Shown here: piece by piece, positions 17,265 to 26,027 of the stretch
Layout: each line of letters opens with the position of its first letter
Numbering within the stretch: the stretch's first letter is position 1
Assembly (NCBI RefSeq): GCF_003097515.1
Contig: NZ_CP029188.1
Span: 6,244,531 to 6,308,530 of the forward strand
Direction: 5' to 3'
From: Streptomyces tirandamycinicus
GTDB lineage: Bacteria > Actinomycetota > Actinomycetes > Streptomycetales > Streptomycetaceae
Length of the DNA stretch: 64,000 nt
The notes under the pieces: model-generated
What the model was told of the DNA's origin: nothing
Database searches by the model: none
The model's input: only the letters and a program-made list of their open reading frames with translations
Program-made: the position numbers and the translations under genes

Positions 17265-18299
17265 ATGCAGTACATCGACACATGGCGGGCAGTGGCCGCG
17301 GCGACGGGCCCGGCAGACCGGGCGGCCGCGGAGGAGGGCGTCGGGCTCGCCTACCGCACGGCCGGGCTCACGGAACCCGAGCGCTTCGTATGGGTGGGAT
17401 CGCCCAAGGCCGCGGTGACGGCGGTGCGGTCGCTCCGGGACGCGGGCCGCTCGGTGCGGGACGAGGTGAGGACCGTGCCCTGGGCCGAGGAGCGCCGCCG
17501 TGTGCACGACGCCCTCGGCCCCACGGGCTGGGCGGAGCTGTGGGGGAGGAGCGGCGCGCTGCTGTGGGATACCACGCGTGCGCTCGCGGAACGGATACGT
17601 ACCGGAGTGGCCGACGCCCTGGCGGAGGAAGCCGCCCGCACCGGAGCCGACCCCGACGCCGCGGACGCCGAACGGAAGTCGGCGCGGATGGTCCTGCTGG
17701 ACGCGGTCCTGGGCCAGCACGACGCCGCCTGGCTCGCCGCCTTCGACGGCCGCAGCGACCGGCTCGCCGGCCTCGCCCGGGTGGCCCGGCACGCCGGCTG
17801 GTGGTGGCCCTTCGAGAAGGCGGTGGTGATCTGCGAGCGGCCCGTGGAGCTGCACCGCGACGAGGCAGGCCGGCTCGACCGCGGCGACGGCCCGGCGCTC
17901 GCGTTCCCGGACGGCTTCGCGCTCCACGCCTGGCGGGGCATGCCCGTCCCGGCCGAGTTCCTGTCCGGACTGGCCTCACTCACCCCTGAGCGCATACGCA
18001 CCGAGGAGAACGCCGAACTGCGCCGGGTGATGCTGGAGTTCTACGGCTACGACCGCTATCTGGCCGAGTCGGGCGCCCGGCCCGTGCATCGCGACGGGAC
18101 CGGCGTCCTGTGGCGCATCCCGCTCGCCGACGACGAGGACGTCACGATGGTGGAAGTGGTCAACTCCACGCCGGAGCCGGACGGTACGCACAAGACGTAC
18201 TGGCTGCGGGTTCCGCCGGAGACCCGGACCGCGAGGGAGGGCGTCGCATGGACGTTCGGGCTGGACGCCGAGGCGTACGCCCCGGTGCGTCAGACCTGA
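17265..18299 (+). CDS. DUF6745-like protein
   Basis: 344 residues, no recognised catalytic motif. Features: an N-terminal helical part, a central aromatic segment RHAGWWWPFEKAVVICERPVE (split by a conserved tryptophan run), then DGPALAFPDGFALHAWRGMPVP, and a C-terminal TYWLRVPPETRTAREGVAW segment followed by FGLDAEAY. These match the actinobacterial DUF6745 group, whose members often sit beside a short RQGDVLI protein as here. The C-terminal ten bases overlap the convergent PfkB gene. Function unknown. Confidence 0.72.
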   Translation: MQYIDTWRAVAAATGPADRAAAEEGVGLAYRTAGLTEPERFVWVGSPKAAVTAVRSLRDAGRSVRDEVRTVPWAEERRRVHDALGPTGWAELWGRSGALLWDTTRALAERIRTGVADALAEEAARTGADPDAADAERKSARMVLLDAVLGQHDAAWLAAFDGRSDRLAGLARVARHAGWWWPFEKAVVICERPVELHRDEAGRLDRGDGPALAFPDGFALHAWRGMPVPAEFLSGLASLTPERIRTEENAELRRVMLEFYGYDRYLAESGARPVHRDGTGVLWRIPLADDEDVTMVEVVNSTPEPDGTHKTYWLRVPPETRTAREGVAWTFGLDAEAYAPVRQT

Positions 18300-19165
18300 G
18301 CGGAAGCAAGCGCTTCGGGGCCGATCAGCGCCGAACTGCCGTGCCCCGTACAGGCGTAGGCTCCGGCGACCGCGCCCAGCCGTGCGCAGTCCTCCACCCG
18401 GCGGCCCGCCAGCCGGCCGTAGAGGAAGCCCGAGACGTACGCGTCGCCCGCGCCGTTGGAGTCCACCACCGGAGCGGGCGGCACGGTCGCCGGTATCGGG
18501 CGGGGTGTGCGCCCGCCGTCGCGGGTCATCAGATACGAGCCGCCGGCCCCGGCCGTGGCGACGACCACCTCGGCGCGGCCCTCACGCAGGATCTCCCGCA
18601 TCACCGGCGCGATCCGCTCCCCGGCACCGGCCGCGCTCAGGAACACCACGTCGGAGCGCAGCGCGAAGTCCCGGTGGTGGTCCTCCACTCCGTCCCAGTC
18701 GTGGAGATCGGTCGACACCGGCACCCCGAGGTCCACGACGTCGTCGTACAGGAACCGGGCGAAGTTCACGATCGACAGATGGACGTGGCGGGCCCGCCGC
18801 AGATGGGGGAGGTAGAAGTCGCGCGGCATCCGCAGATCGCCCGGGTCGCGGGCGTCGTAGAACGACATCCTGCGCCCCGTGCCGTCGACCAGGTTCACCG
18901 CACGCCTGGTTCCGGCGGGGGACACCAGATGCTCGAAGTCCACGCCGCCGTCCGCCAGCCGCTCCCGCACCCGGCCGCCCGGCGGGTCGTCCCCGATGAA
19001 GTCCAGGAAGGTCACACCCAGCCCGAGCGCCCGGCACCCGAGTGCCACATTGCCGCCGGTGTGGCCCACCCACTCACGGATCGGCGGTACCCCGACCGAG
19101 TCCGCCTGCGGCACCGGCAGCGACTCGACCCGCACGACCGTGTCGACCCCACTGCCGCCGACCAC
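18290..19165 (-). CDS. PfkB-family carbohydrate kinase
   Basis: About 291 residues of a ribokinase-like sugar kinase. The family's first signature is represented by GHTGGNVALGCRALG and the second, with the catalytic Asp, by DSNGAGDAYVSGFLYG. It should phosphorylate a sugar or nucleoside with ATP. The start is a problem: the only ATG/GTG in frame is the GTG at 19165, which leaves the first beta strand as MVGGSGVD, but in-frame codons just upstream encode TEQPALDVLV, the usual beginning of this fold. That open frame continues back to the TAG stop of the TetR gene (19274-19276) with no standard start codon. Confidence 0.8.
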   Translation of the reverse strand: MVGGSGVDTVVRVESLPVPQADSVGVPPIREWVGHTGGNVALGCRALGLGVTFLDFIGDDPPGGRVRERLADGGVDFEHLVSPAGTRRAVNLVDGTGRRMSFYDARDPGDLRMPRDFYLPHLRRARHVHLSIVNFARFLYDDVVDLGVPVSTDLHDWDGVEDHHRDFALRSDVVFLSAAGAGERIAPVMREILREGRAEVVVATAGAGGSYLMTRDGGRTPRPIPATVPPAPVVDSNGAGDAYVSGFLYGRLAGRRVEDCARLGAVAGAYACTGHGSSALIGPEALASAQV

Positions 19166-19273
19166 GAGTACATCGAGGGCGGGCTGTTCCGTGCTCTGTG
19201 CCGACGACGTCTTCCTCTCCGCGCGACTTCCCGTGCGCCAGGCCCTGCCCGTGCGCCGGGCACCGACCGTGCG

Positions 19274-19894
19274 CTAAGCACTCTGCCGCGTCAACGCCGC
19301 CCGGTCGAGCCCCAGTTCGCGGGCGAGCGCCTCCTCGGCCCACTCCAGCATGACCGCGCGGCTGAGCGAGCCCGCATACGACGTCATCTGCACGGCCAGG
19401 CCGTCGAGCGTCGCCGTCAGGCGCCAGGCCGCCGACGTCGGGTCCGCGCAGTGGAACTCGCCCGCTGCCGCACCCTCCGTGATGACCGCCGTGAGCTCCG
19501 CCTTCCACACCCGGTCCAGATCGCGGGACACCTCGCGCAGGGAGGGCTCCCGCAACGCCGCGGCCCAGCCCTCGATCCACAGCCGCCACCCCTTCGCCTG
19601 CCCGGTCGGGGCATACCAGCGCACGGCGGCGCGCAGCCTCCGCAGCGCCGAGGTCCTGCGGCCGAGGATCCTGCGCAGATGCCCCAGATCACTCTCCGCC
19701 GCATAGCAGAAGGCGGCGGCGACGAGCTTCTCCTTCGACGAGAAGTGGTACAGCACCAGGGCGTTGCTGACGCCGAGAGCGGACGCGACATCGGCGATCC
19801 GGACGGCGGCCACCCCGCGGGCCTCGATCTGCTCCACGGCGGCCCGCAGCAGTTCCCGCCGCCGCTCCGCCACGTTCAACCGGACTCTCGTCAC
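19274..19894 (-). CDS. TetR/AcrR-family transcriptional regulator
   Basis: 206 residues. The N-terminal helix-turn-helix is clear: IADVASALGVSNALVLYHFSSKE at about residues 34-56 (YHF anchor). The C-terminal ligand domain contains RLWIEGWAAAL and ends in a helix-rich region typical of the BetI-like subgroup. It lies upstream of the PfkB kinase on the same strand, with the kinase frame continuing directly after the TAG stop, so it probably regulates that kinase or itself. The divergent DinB gene begins about 190 bases away. Confidence 0.88.
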   Translation of the reverse strand: MTRVRLNVAERRRELLRAAVEQIEARGVAAVRIADVASALGVSNALVLYHFSSKEKLVAAAFCYAAESDLGHLRRILGRRTSALRRLRAAVRWYAPTGQAKGWRLWIEGWAAALREPSLREVSRDLDRVWKAELTAVITEGAAAGEFHCADPTSAAWRLTATLDGLAVQMTSYAGSLSRAVMLEWAEEALARELGLDRAALTRQSA

Positions 19895-20087
19895 CCGGTC
19901 ACCCTAGACGCCGGCACGGACGGGGTCGAAGGCGACCGGATCGCGGGCCTACCGGCGATACGACGGCAGGTGCCGGACGCGGCGGATCGGCGGGCCGGAC
20001 GTCGCGGTGCCCGGAGGCGGTCGGCCTGCGGCTTGGAACCCGGATCGATACTCCCTGGCGGACCGAGGCGCTGCGCGGCATGATGCG

Positions 20088-20666
20088 ATGATGTTCACAG
20101 GTGAGCGCGACGGCCAAGCGGCGGTGACACGGTGGACCCCCGCCACGATCCACCCCGACATGTGGGTCGACCCGGACGACGACCCGCGAGAGACGGCAGC
20201 CGAGACGGTCGACGAACGCGGCGCGCTGCTGGAGAGTCTGCGGTACTTCCGCCTCACCATAGAGATGAAGTGCGCGGGTCTGGACGCCGAGCACATGGCC
20301 CGGCGCTCCGTGCCTCCGTCCACGATGTCCCTGCTCGGGCTGGTGCGTCATATGGCCGAGGACGAACGGCACTTCCGCCGGATGGCCGGAGAGGACTCCC
20401 CGAGGATCTACCGCACCGCGGAGGACCGGGACGGAGACTGGAACGGCGCGATCGCCGACCCGGCGGTCGTGGACGAGGCGTGGGACCGGTGGCGGGCCGA
20501 GAGGGAACTGACCGACCGCTTCATCGCCGGGTGCGCCGACCTCGGCACCCGTACCGGGGAGGCGCCCCTGCGCGAGATCCTGGTGGCGCAGATCGCCGAG
20601 TACGCACGGCACTGCGGCCACGCCGACCTTTTGCGCGAGCGGATCGACGGCCGAGTGGGGCAATGA
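20088..20666 (+). CDS. DinB/DUF664-family protein
   Basis: About 192 residues of a four-helix-bundle DinB-type protein. The metal-binding pattern is visible: LVRHMAEDERHFRR in the middle and AEYARHCGHADLLRERIDG at the end, where the histidines line one site. Actinobacterial members include mycothiol-dependent enzymes, but thiol specificity cannot be read from the sequence. Two adjacent ATGs (20088, 20091) and a later one at 20160 (MWVDPDDDP) are possible starts; the ribosome site is weak for all. It is separated by 31 bases from the convergent amidase gene. Confidence 0.8.
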   Translation: MMFTGERDGQAAVTRWTPATIHPDMWVDPDDDPRETAAETVDERGALLESLRYFRLTIEMKCAGLDAEHMARRSVPPSTMSLLGLVRHMAEDERHFRRMAGEDSPRIYRTAEDRDGDWNGAIADPAVVDEAWDRWRAERELTDRFIAGCADLGTRTGEAPLREILVAQIAEYARHCGHADLLRERIDGRVGQ

Positions 20667-20697
20667 ACCAGACGCCGACGCTCAACCCGCGGTTCCC

Positions 20698-21900
20698 TCA
20701 GAGCGCTCTCCGCGGTGCCTGCGCATGCGTCGCGAGCTCCAGCAGGCGCCGGTCGGTCGCGTGCCCCCCGACGACGGCCAGTCCTACGGGAAGTCCGCCC
20801 ACCCTGATCCGGGGCAGCACCAGACAGGGCAGACCGGCGCTGCTCGCCAGGCAGGTAAGGCGGAACGCGGCATCACGGAGTGCTGCCTTCCGCTCGGCGG
20901 TCTCGTCGGTCGTCGGTGCCGGGCCGCCCGTGGCGGGTAGCAGGAGCACGGTGTCGTCCGGCAGGGCCGAACGCGCCGCCCGGCCCGCGTGGTGTACGAC
21001 CTCCTCGGCGGCCGCCCGGCGCTCCGCGGTGACCTCCGAGGCGCGGGCGAAGCGGGCGGCGATGCCGGGGCCGAGCGCACCGGGATGGGCGCGTACCCAG
21101 GCGCCGTCGCACTCCCACACCTCGGCGCCCTGGGCGGTCGCGAACGCCGCCCCGAGTGCAGCGGGATCGCCGCCCACTGAGGGCACGTGCTCGATGCGAA
21201 GCCCGGTCCGCGCCGCCAGGTCCGCGGCCGCCTCGGCGAACGAGCCGCGCACCTCCGGCTCGGCGAGCGCGACAAGATCGTCCGCCACCAGCGCCGTGCG
21301 GAACGGGGGTACGGCTTCGGCCGCCCCGGCCTCCGGCAGCAGGACGTCGCCGACGCGCGCCAGCGGCCCGGGGTCCCGTGCCAGCCAGGCGACGGTGTCG
21401 AACGACGGTGCCAGCGGCAGCATTCCGGTGACGGGGACGAGGCCGTGTGTGGGTCGCAGTCCGTACAGACCGCAGTAGGACGCGGGCACCCTGATGGAGC
21501 CTGCCGTGTCGCTCCCGAGGCCCACGTCGGCCTCACCGAGCGCGACAGCCGAGGCCGGACCACTGGAGGAGCCGCCGGGCACCCGGCCGGGCGCGGCCGG
21601 ATTGGGCGGTGTGCCGTAGTGGGCGTTGGTCCCGTTGAGGCTGTAGGCGAACTCGTCCGTCTGCGCGATGCCCTCCACATCGGCTCCGGCGTCCAGCAGG
21701 GCGGCCACCGCCCAGGAGTGCGCCGGCCGGGGCTCGGCCTCCGCCAGCCGGGCCGGATTTCCGGCACCGATCCGGTACCCGGCGACGGCGTGGATGTCCT
21801 TCACCGCCAGGCGCAACCCGCGCAACCTCCCGGCACCGGCCCCCGCCACCAGGGGGTCGCCGCGCTCGCGCCACACCGCAATGTCGTCCGCCGACCGCAT
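20698..21900 (-). CDS. Amidase signature family hydrolase
   Basis: 400 residues. The Ser-cisSer-Lys triad is visible: the lysine in RLAVKDIHAVAG near residue 34, the Gly/Ser-rich GGSSSGPASAVA, and the nucleophile in GLGSDTAGSIRVPASY. Short length and the FAYSLNGTNAHYGTP segment resemble the allophanate hydrolase/AtzF and Glu-tRNA amidotransferase A relatives, but no GatB/GatC partners are present. It probably hydrolyses a small amide. The C-terminus GLAVVGGHATDRRLLELATH is complete. The gene has no obvious operon partner. Confidence 0.88.
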   Translation of the reverse strand: MRSADDIAVWRERGDPLVAGAGAGRLRGLRLAVKDIHAVAGYRIGAGNPARLAEAEPRPAHSWAVAALLDAGADVEGIAQTDEFAYSLNGTNAHYGTPPNPAAPGRVPGGSSSGPASAVALGEADVGLGSDTAGSIRVPASYCGLYGLRPTHGLVPVTGMLPLAPSFDTVAWLARDPGPLARVGDVLLPEAGAAEAVPPFRTALVADDLVALAEPEVRGSFAEAAADLAARTGLRIEHVPSVGGDPAALGAAFATAQGAEVWECDGAWVRAHPGALGPGIAARFARASEVTAERRAAAEEVVHHAGRAARSALPDDTVLLLPATGGPAPTTDETAERKAALRDAAFRLTCLASSAGLPCLVLPRIRVGGLPVGLAVVGGHATDRRLLELATHAQAPRRAL

Positions 21901-22446
21901 CGGGAACCTCCTGACGTCCGATCGAGCTGCTCATGAATCCCGCTCCTGCGGCGCCGAAAGCGCGGGCCACCGGGACGGCCGAGCGGTCCGCGCCCGGCCT
22001 GCGCCGTGCGGTCCCGCAGACGCGGCCACCGTCGGGCCACCGACAAGGATGACCCGTTGGGACCGTGTACGGCGCCAGCGGCACGGTCCACCGAACGGGT
22101 GGTGCACCGTACGAGTGTGCCGCCGTAGGAGTGGGCCTTCTCAACAGCGCACCGCCGAAACAACGCACCACGGGAACAAGCGCACCGCGGCGTCCGGGAA
22201 GGACGCCGGTACGGTCCGGGGCCCGGCCGTCCCGCGTGGGCGGTGTCGGGTGAACCCGGACCGCGGTACGCAACTCGGCACCCTACTCCGCCGCGGCCGG
22301 AGTCAGCGGCGGCCCGGTCAGCGGCTCCCCGGTTGCGGGTACGGTACCGGCCGGCCGCGGGCGAGTACCCGGCCGTGACGCAGGGACCGCCGCGGCTCAC
22401 CCGGCCGTCGCCGCAGCGCGGCCCCGGCCGCCGGTGGGCCCCCGGA
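21901..22446. other. Intergenic region
   Basis: 546 bases without a supportable gene; frames here are shadows without codon bias. It contains the promoter side of the amidase gene and the 3' side of the dehydrogenase gene. A modest inverted repeat, GGTCCACC with GGTGG(T)GCACC, lies near 22085-22110. Confidence 0.45.
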
Positions 22447-23634
22447 CTACCGTGCGTACGGGCCGAAGCGCTCCGCGATCCGCGGCAGCAGGTCGGCCAC
22501 GATCGCCTGGACCGCGGCCCGCGGGGTGGTGCCGTCCGACTCCGCGCGGGTGAGCATCCGGTCGACGAGGGGGCGCATGGACCGCCGGGTGCGGGCGAAC
22601 GCCTCGTCCGCGTCCGCGCCGATGTCGCCGAAGAGGGTCCACCACCACCAGGCGTTGGTCCCGGAGTTCACGACGACGTCCGGCAGCACGGTGACACCGC
22701 GCGCCCGCAGCAGCTCCTCCGCCTCGGGAACCACCGGCATGTTCGCCGCCTCCGCGATCCAACGGGCCCGAATCGCTTTCTGGTTGGCCGCGTCGACGGC
22801 GTACGAGACCGCGGCGGGCACCAGGACCTCCGCGTCCGCCGACAGCCAGGCGTCACCGGGCAGTTCGAGGTCGCCGGGGCGGAGAGCAGAGCGGTCCACC
22901 GTCCCGAAGGAGTCCCGGGCCGCGAGCAGGGCCTCCACGTCGAGGCCGCCCGGGTGGGCGATCGTCCCCCGGACGTCGGCCACGGCCACGATCCGCAGCC
23001 CGGCGCGGGAGAGGAAGCGGGCCGTCGCCCCGCCCATCGTGCCGAGGCCCTGCACCGAGACCCGGGTTCCCTCGCGGGGAGTGCCCGCGCGTTCCAGGGC
23101 CGTGAGCACGGACTCGGCGACCCCGCACCCGCCGACCAGTTCGCCGAGCCCGATTCCGTCGACATCGGCGGCGAAGGCGTCGGCCAGCCGCCGCCGCGCC
23201 GTCGCCTCGTCGTCGAGCAGCGGGTACACGGCCTGCACCGTCGAGACCAGCCCGGCTTCGGCAGCGGCCCTGTCGATCACGTCCTGTCTGAGCCCGAGGT
23301 CCTCGCCGGTGGTCCACATGTGCTCGATGTACGGCCGCATCGCCCGCAGGTAGCGGACCAGCACGCCGTACGCCTCAGGGTCCCTCGGATCGCAGTCGAT
23401 CCCGCCCTTCGCGCCACCGAGCGGCACGTACCGGCCCTCCGGGTCGTAGTGCAGGGCCTCCTTCGCGGTCATGCCCCGGGCCAGGCCCGCGACCTCGGCC
23501 AGGGAGCAGCCCGGGCGCATCCGCAGCCCTCCGCTGCACACCCCTCGTACGAGCCGGTCGATCACCAGATGGCCGCGCCGCCCGGTGACATGGTCGGTCC
23601 AGGTGAGCGAGACAAGCGGGCTGGAGTGGGACAC
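22447..23634 (-). CDS. Glu/Leu/Phe/Val dehydrogenase family protein
   Basis: 395 residues. The catalytic lysine region is VPLGGAKGGIDCDP and the dinucleotide-binding domain has VSVQGLGTMGGATARFLSRAG. These give NAD(P)-dependent oxidative deamination of an amino acid, most likely glutamate or a branched/aromatic amino acid; the sequence does not decide which. The C-terminal NSGTNAWWWWTLFGDIG region is unusually tryptophan-rich. The gene stands alone, divergent from the metallo-hydrolase. A possible repressor site overlaps its promoter region (23659-23677). Confidence 0.85.
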   Translation of the reverse strand: MSHSSPLVSLTWTDHVTGRRGHLVIDRLVRGVCSGGLRMRPGCSLAEVAGLARGMTAKEALHYDPEGRYVPLGGAKGGIDCDPRDPEAYGVLVRYLRAMRPYIEHMWTTGEDLGLRQDVIDRAAAEAGLVSTVQAVYPLLDDEATARRRLADAFAADVDGIGLGELVGGCGVAESVLTALERAGTPREGTRVSVQGLGTMGGATARFLSRAGLRIVAVADVRGTIAHPGGLDVEALLAARDSFGTVDRSALRPGDLELPGDAWLSADAEVLVPAAVSYAVDAANQKAIRARWIAEAANMPVVPEAEELLRARGVTVLPDVVVNSGTNAWWWWTLFGDIGADADEAFARTRRSMRPLVDRMLTRAESDGTTPRAAVQAIVADLLPRIAERFGPYAR

Positions 23635-23658
23635 GGGGCCTCCGGCTGCGACTGCGAA

Positions 23659-23677
23659 CTGAACAGTCGGTCAGTAT
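23659..23677. promoter_or_regulatory. Possible TetR-type operator upstream of the dehydrogenase
   Basis: CTGAACAGTCGGTCAGTAT is an imperfect palindrome (TGA-n-C...GTCA) about 25 bases upstream of the dehydrogenase start and resembles sites bound by TetR-family repressors of amino-acid and fatty-acid degradation. The cognate regulator is not identified. Confidence 0.35.
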
Positions 23678-23908
23678 CCGAGGGCGCCGGCGGACTGTCA
23701 ACGCGTCCCGCCGCCGCTGCCGCCCCCGTCCCGTCCCCCGTGCCGCCCTCCCCGTGCCGCCCCCGCACCGGCCGCGGCATCCGGCATTTTTCCGTGACCC
23801 CGTTCGTTGCCGTTCCCGTGGGACATGGGCGTCGCCCGGTTCGCGCGCCCCGGCGTCCCGCGTGCATCCACCGATAATGGAACGAACCGAAGACCCCAGG
23901 AGGTCCCC

Positions 23909-25153
23909 GTGACCGGCGCAGGTTCCCCGCACCCGCTGCGCTCCCGACTGCGATCGCTGCGGCCCGTTGCCTTCGGGGCCGACCCCGCCGGAGCGCGGAT
24001 GGAGCGGATCCGCCGCTCGCCCCATTTCGCCGACGGGGTGTTCCAGAACCCCGTGGGCGCCCGGACCAGACCGTCCGGATCCATGCTCGAGTTCGCACAG
24101 GTCTACTTCCGGAAGGAGTCCCGCCGGCGCCGGGGCCCCGCGGCGCCGATACCCCTGCACCCCACCGTGGGCGAGGACCTCGCGAGGCCCCCTGTCTCGG
24201 GGCTGCGGCTCACCTGGATGGGCCACTCCAGCGTGCTCGCCGAGATCGACGGCAAGCGGGTGCTCTTCGACCCGGTCTGGGGCCGGCGCTGCTCACCTTT
24301 CGCGTTCGCGGGGCCGAAGCGCCTCCACCCGGCGCCCTTGCCCCTCGCCGCGCTCGGCCCGGTCGACGTGGTCGTCATCTCCCACGACCACTACGACCAC
24401 CTCGACCTGCCCACGATCCGCGCGCTGGCCTCGACGGACACGCTCTTCGCGGTACCACTGGGCGTGGGGGCGCACCTGGAACGCTGGGGCGTGGCGGAGA
24501 GTCGCCTTCGGGAACTGGACTGGCAGGAGTCGGCGCAGGTGGACGGCCTGCGGCTGACCGCCACCCCGGCCCGGCACTTCTGCGGCCGCGGCCTCCGCAA
24601 CCAGCAGCACACGCTCTGGGCGTCGTGGGCCGTCGAGGGGCCGTCCGGTCACCGCGTCTACCACAGTGGTGACACGGGGTACTTCCCCGGCTTCCGGGAC
24701 ATCGGTGCCGAGTACGGCCCGTTCGACGCGACCATGATCCAGATTGGCGCGTACAGCGAGTACTGGCCCGAGGGCCGCACGGACCATACCCCGCTGCCCG
24801 GCGGGTGGCCGGACATCCACATGACGCCTGCCCAGGGCGTGCAGGCCCACCTCGACCTGCAAGGAGGCACCCCGTCCGGCGTGCTTCTGCCGATCCACTG
24901 GGGCACCTTCAACCTGGCTCTGCACGCGTGGGCGGAGCCGGGGGAGTGGACGAGGGACGCGGCCGCGGAAGCCGGCCAGGCCGCGGCGTTCCCTCGGCCC
25001 GGCGAGCCTTTCGAGCCCGCGCGGAAGCTGCCCGAGGATCCTTGGTGGCGGACCGTGTCCCATCCGATCGCACACCCGTGGCGCCGCCCCGGGCGGGTCG
25101 GGGCCGAGGCCGAGACACCCAGTGGCGACCTCGACCTCGCGGGCGAGCGGTGA
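23909..25153 (+). CDS. Metallo-beta-lactamase fold hydrolase (NAPE-PLD-like)
   Basis: 414 residues. The zinc site HxHxDH is in VVISHDHYDHLDLPTI; other ligands are in YHSGDTGYFPGF and PIHWGTFNLALH. The N-terminal half, with FQNPVGARTRP and the TWMGHSSVLAEIDGKRVLFDP segment, matches the NAPE-hydrolysing phospholipase D/RomA-like branch rather than lactamases. It probably cleaves a phosphodiester or lipid substrate. I chose the GTG at 23909 because AGGAGGT lies five bases upstream; the in-frame ATG at 23807 lacks a site. No signal peptide is evident. Confidence 0.88.
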   Translation: MTGAGSPHPLRSRLRSLRPVAFGADPAGARMERIRRSPHFADGVFQNPVGARTRPSGSMLEFAQVYFRKESRRRRGPAAPIPLHPTVGEDLARPPVSGLRLTWMGHSSVLAEIDGKRVLFDPVWGRRCSPFAFAGPKRLHPAPLPLAALGPVDVVVISHDHYDHLDLPTIRALASTDTLFAVPLGVGAHLERWGVAESRLRELDWQESAQVDGLRLTATPARHFCGRGLRNQQHTLWASWAVEGPSGHRVYHSGDTGYFPGFRDIGAEYGPFDATMIQIGAYSEYWPEGRTDHTPLPGGWPDIHMTPAQGVQAHLDLQGGTPSGVLLPIHWGTFNLALHAWAEPGEWTRDAAAEAGQAAAFPRPGEPFEPARKLPEDPWWRTVSHPIAHPWRRPGRVGAEAETPSGDLDLAGER

Positions 25154-25516
25154 CATCCGCCTGGGACGAGCGTGCCCCGGTCGGGCCGATGCGCGAGCGT
25201 TCCCGCCCGAGCGGGTGCGACCCCAGCCCCTGACCCGTCGCCGAGCGCGGTGTGGCCGCTGTCCGGGCCCCGGACGATGACGGTGTTTCGGACGGTGACG
25301 GCGTCCCGGGCGGCGACGGTGTCTTGCCGTCGATGTCGACGAGGCGGGTACCGGCGCCCCGGTCGCTTCCCGGCACCCGCTGGGTCGTCTCCCGCCCGGT
25401 CGTCTCCCGACTCCCGCCATGACCCATCGTCGGGGCCGCCGATCCGGTTGTGCCCGTACGCGATCAGCCGGCGCCCTCCTGGCGCGCGTCGGGCGTGGAT
25501 TCAGTCGGGCGTGGAT
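25154..25516. other. Intergenic region with a 16-base tandem duplication
   Basis: 363 bases with no supportable gene. GTCGGGCGTGGATTCA occurs twice in tandem at 25488-25503 and 25504-25519, directly at the 3' end of the saccharopine-dehydrogenase-like remnant. Confidence 0.5.
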
Positions 25517-25890
25517 TCAGCGGGTCGCCGTGACGCCGTGCGGGCCCAGCCGCTCCGGCAGGTCGGCCAGGGCCGTCAGCTGTTCCAGGTGGTGGACGCC
25601 GCTCGGCACCCTCTGTGTGACCAGGGCGCGCACGACGTGTGCGGCGACCAGGCCGGTCGCGCGGCTCTGTCCGTTGCCGGTGAGGGCCAGGGTCGCGTGC
25701 CGGTCGCCGTGCCGGGCGTCGGCGCGTATCGCGAAGCTGTCGCCGCCGAGGTGGAGGCGGCCGAATGCGCCGGTCAGGAACCGCTGCCGTCGCTCTCCGC
25801 GTATCAGTCCCGTGCGGCGCAGTGCGAACAGGGCGGCGGTCACCGGCCGTGAATCCAGGCAGAGCCGTGTGGTCACTGGCGCACCCGGCC
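25517..25890 (-). pseudogene. C-terminal remnant of a saccharopine-dehydrogenase-like oxidoreductase
   Basis: The frame (open up to 26044) encodes a segment that looks like the C-terminal end of a much longer protein: VTTRLCLDSRPVTAALFALRRTG, with the conserved block LALTGNGQSRATGLVAAHVV and an end at LPERLGPHGV. In intact relatives a complete NAD(P)-binding Rossmann domain of about 200 residues precedes this; here it is absent and the frame instead opens with unstructured Pro/Ser-rich sequence that overlaps the end of nuoN. I therefore read it as a truncated, probably non-functional gene. The family assignment is from memory of the C-terminal motif and is moderate. Confidence 0.4.
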
Positions 25891-26027
25891 TGAGGGCGGT
25901 GCACTCCGGTGTCTCCGGTGCCTGACGCCGTAGGCCGGGAGCCCCGATGGAGGAGGCAGGGCGGCTTTTCGGCGTGGTGGCCGGAGCAGGCGACGAACCG
26001 GTGCGCTGTTCCGTATACGGGGACGGG

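Noticed and set aside
24909..25427. 172-codon - strand frame overlapping the metallo-hydrolase
   Set aside because: Pro/Arg/Ser-rich and mostly antisense to the supported hydrolase gene.
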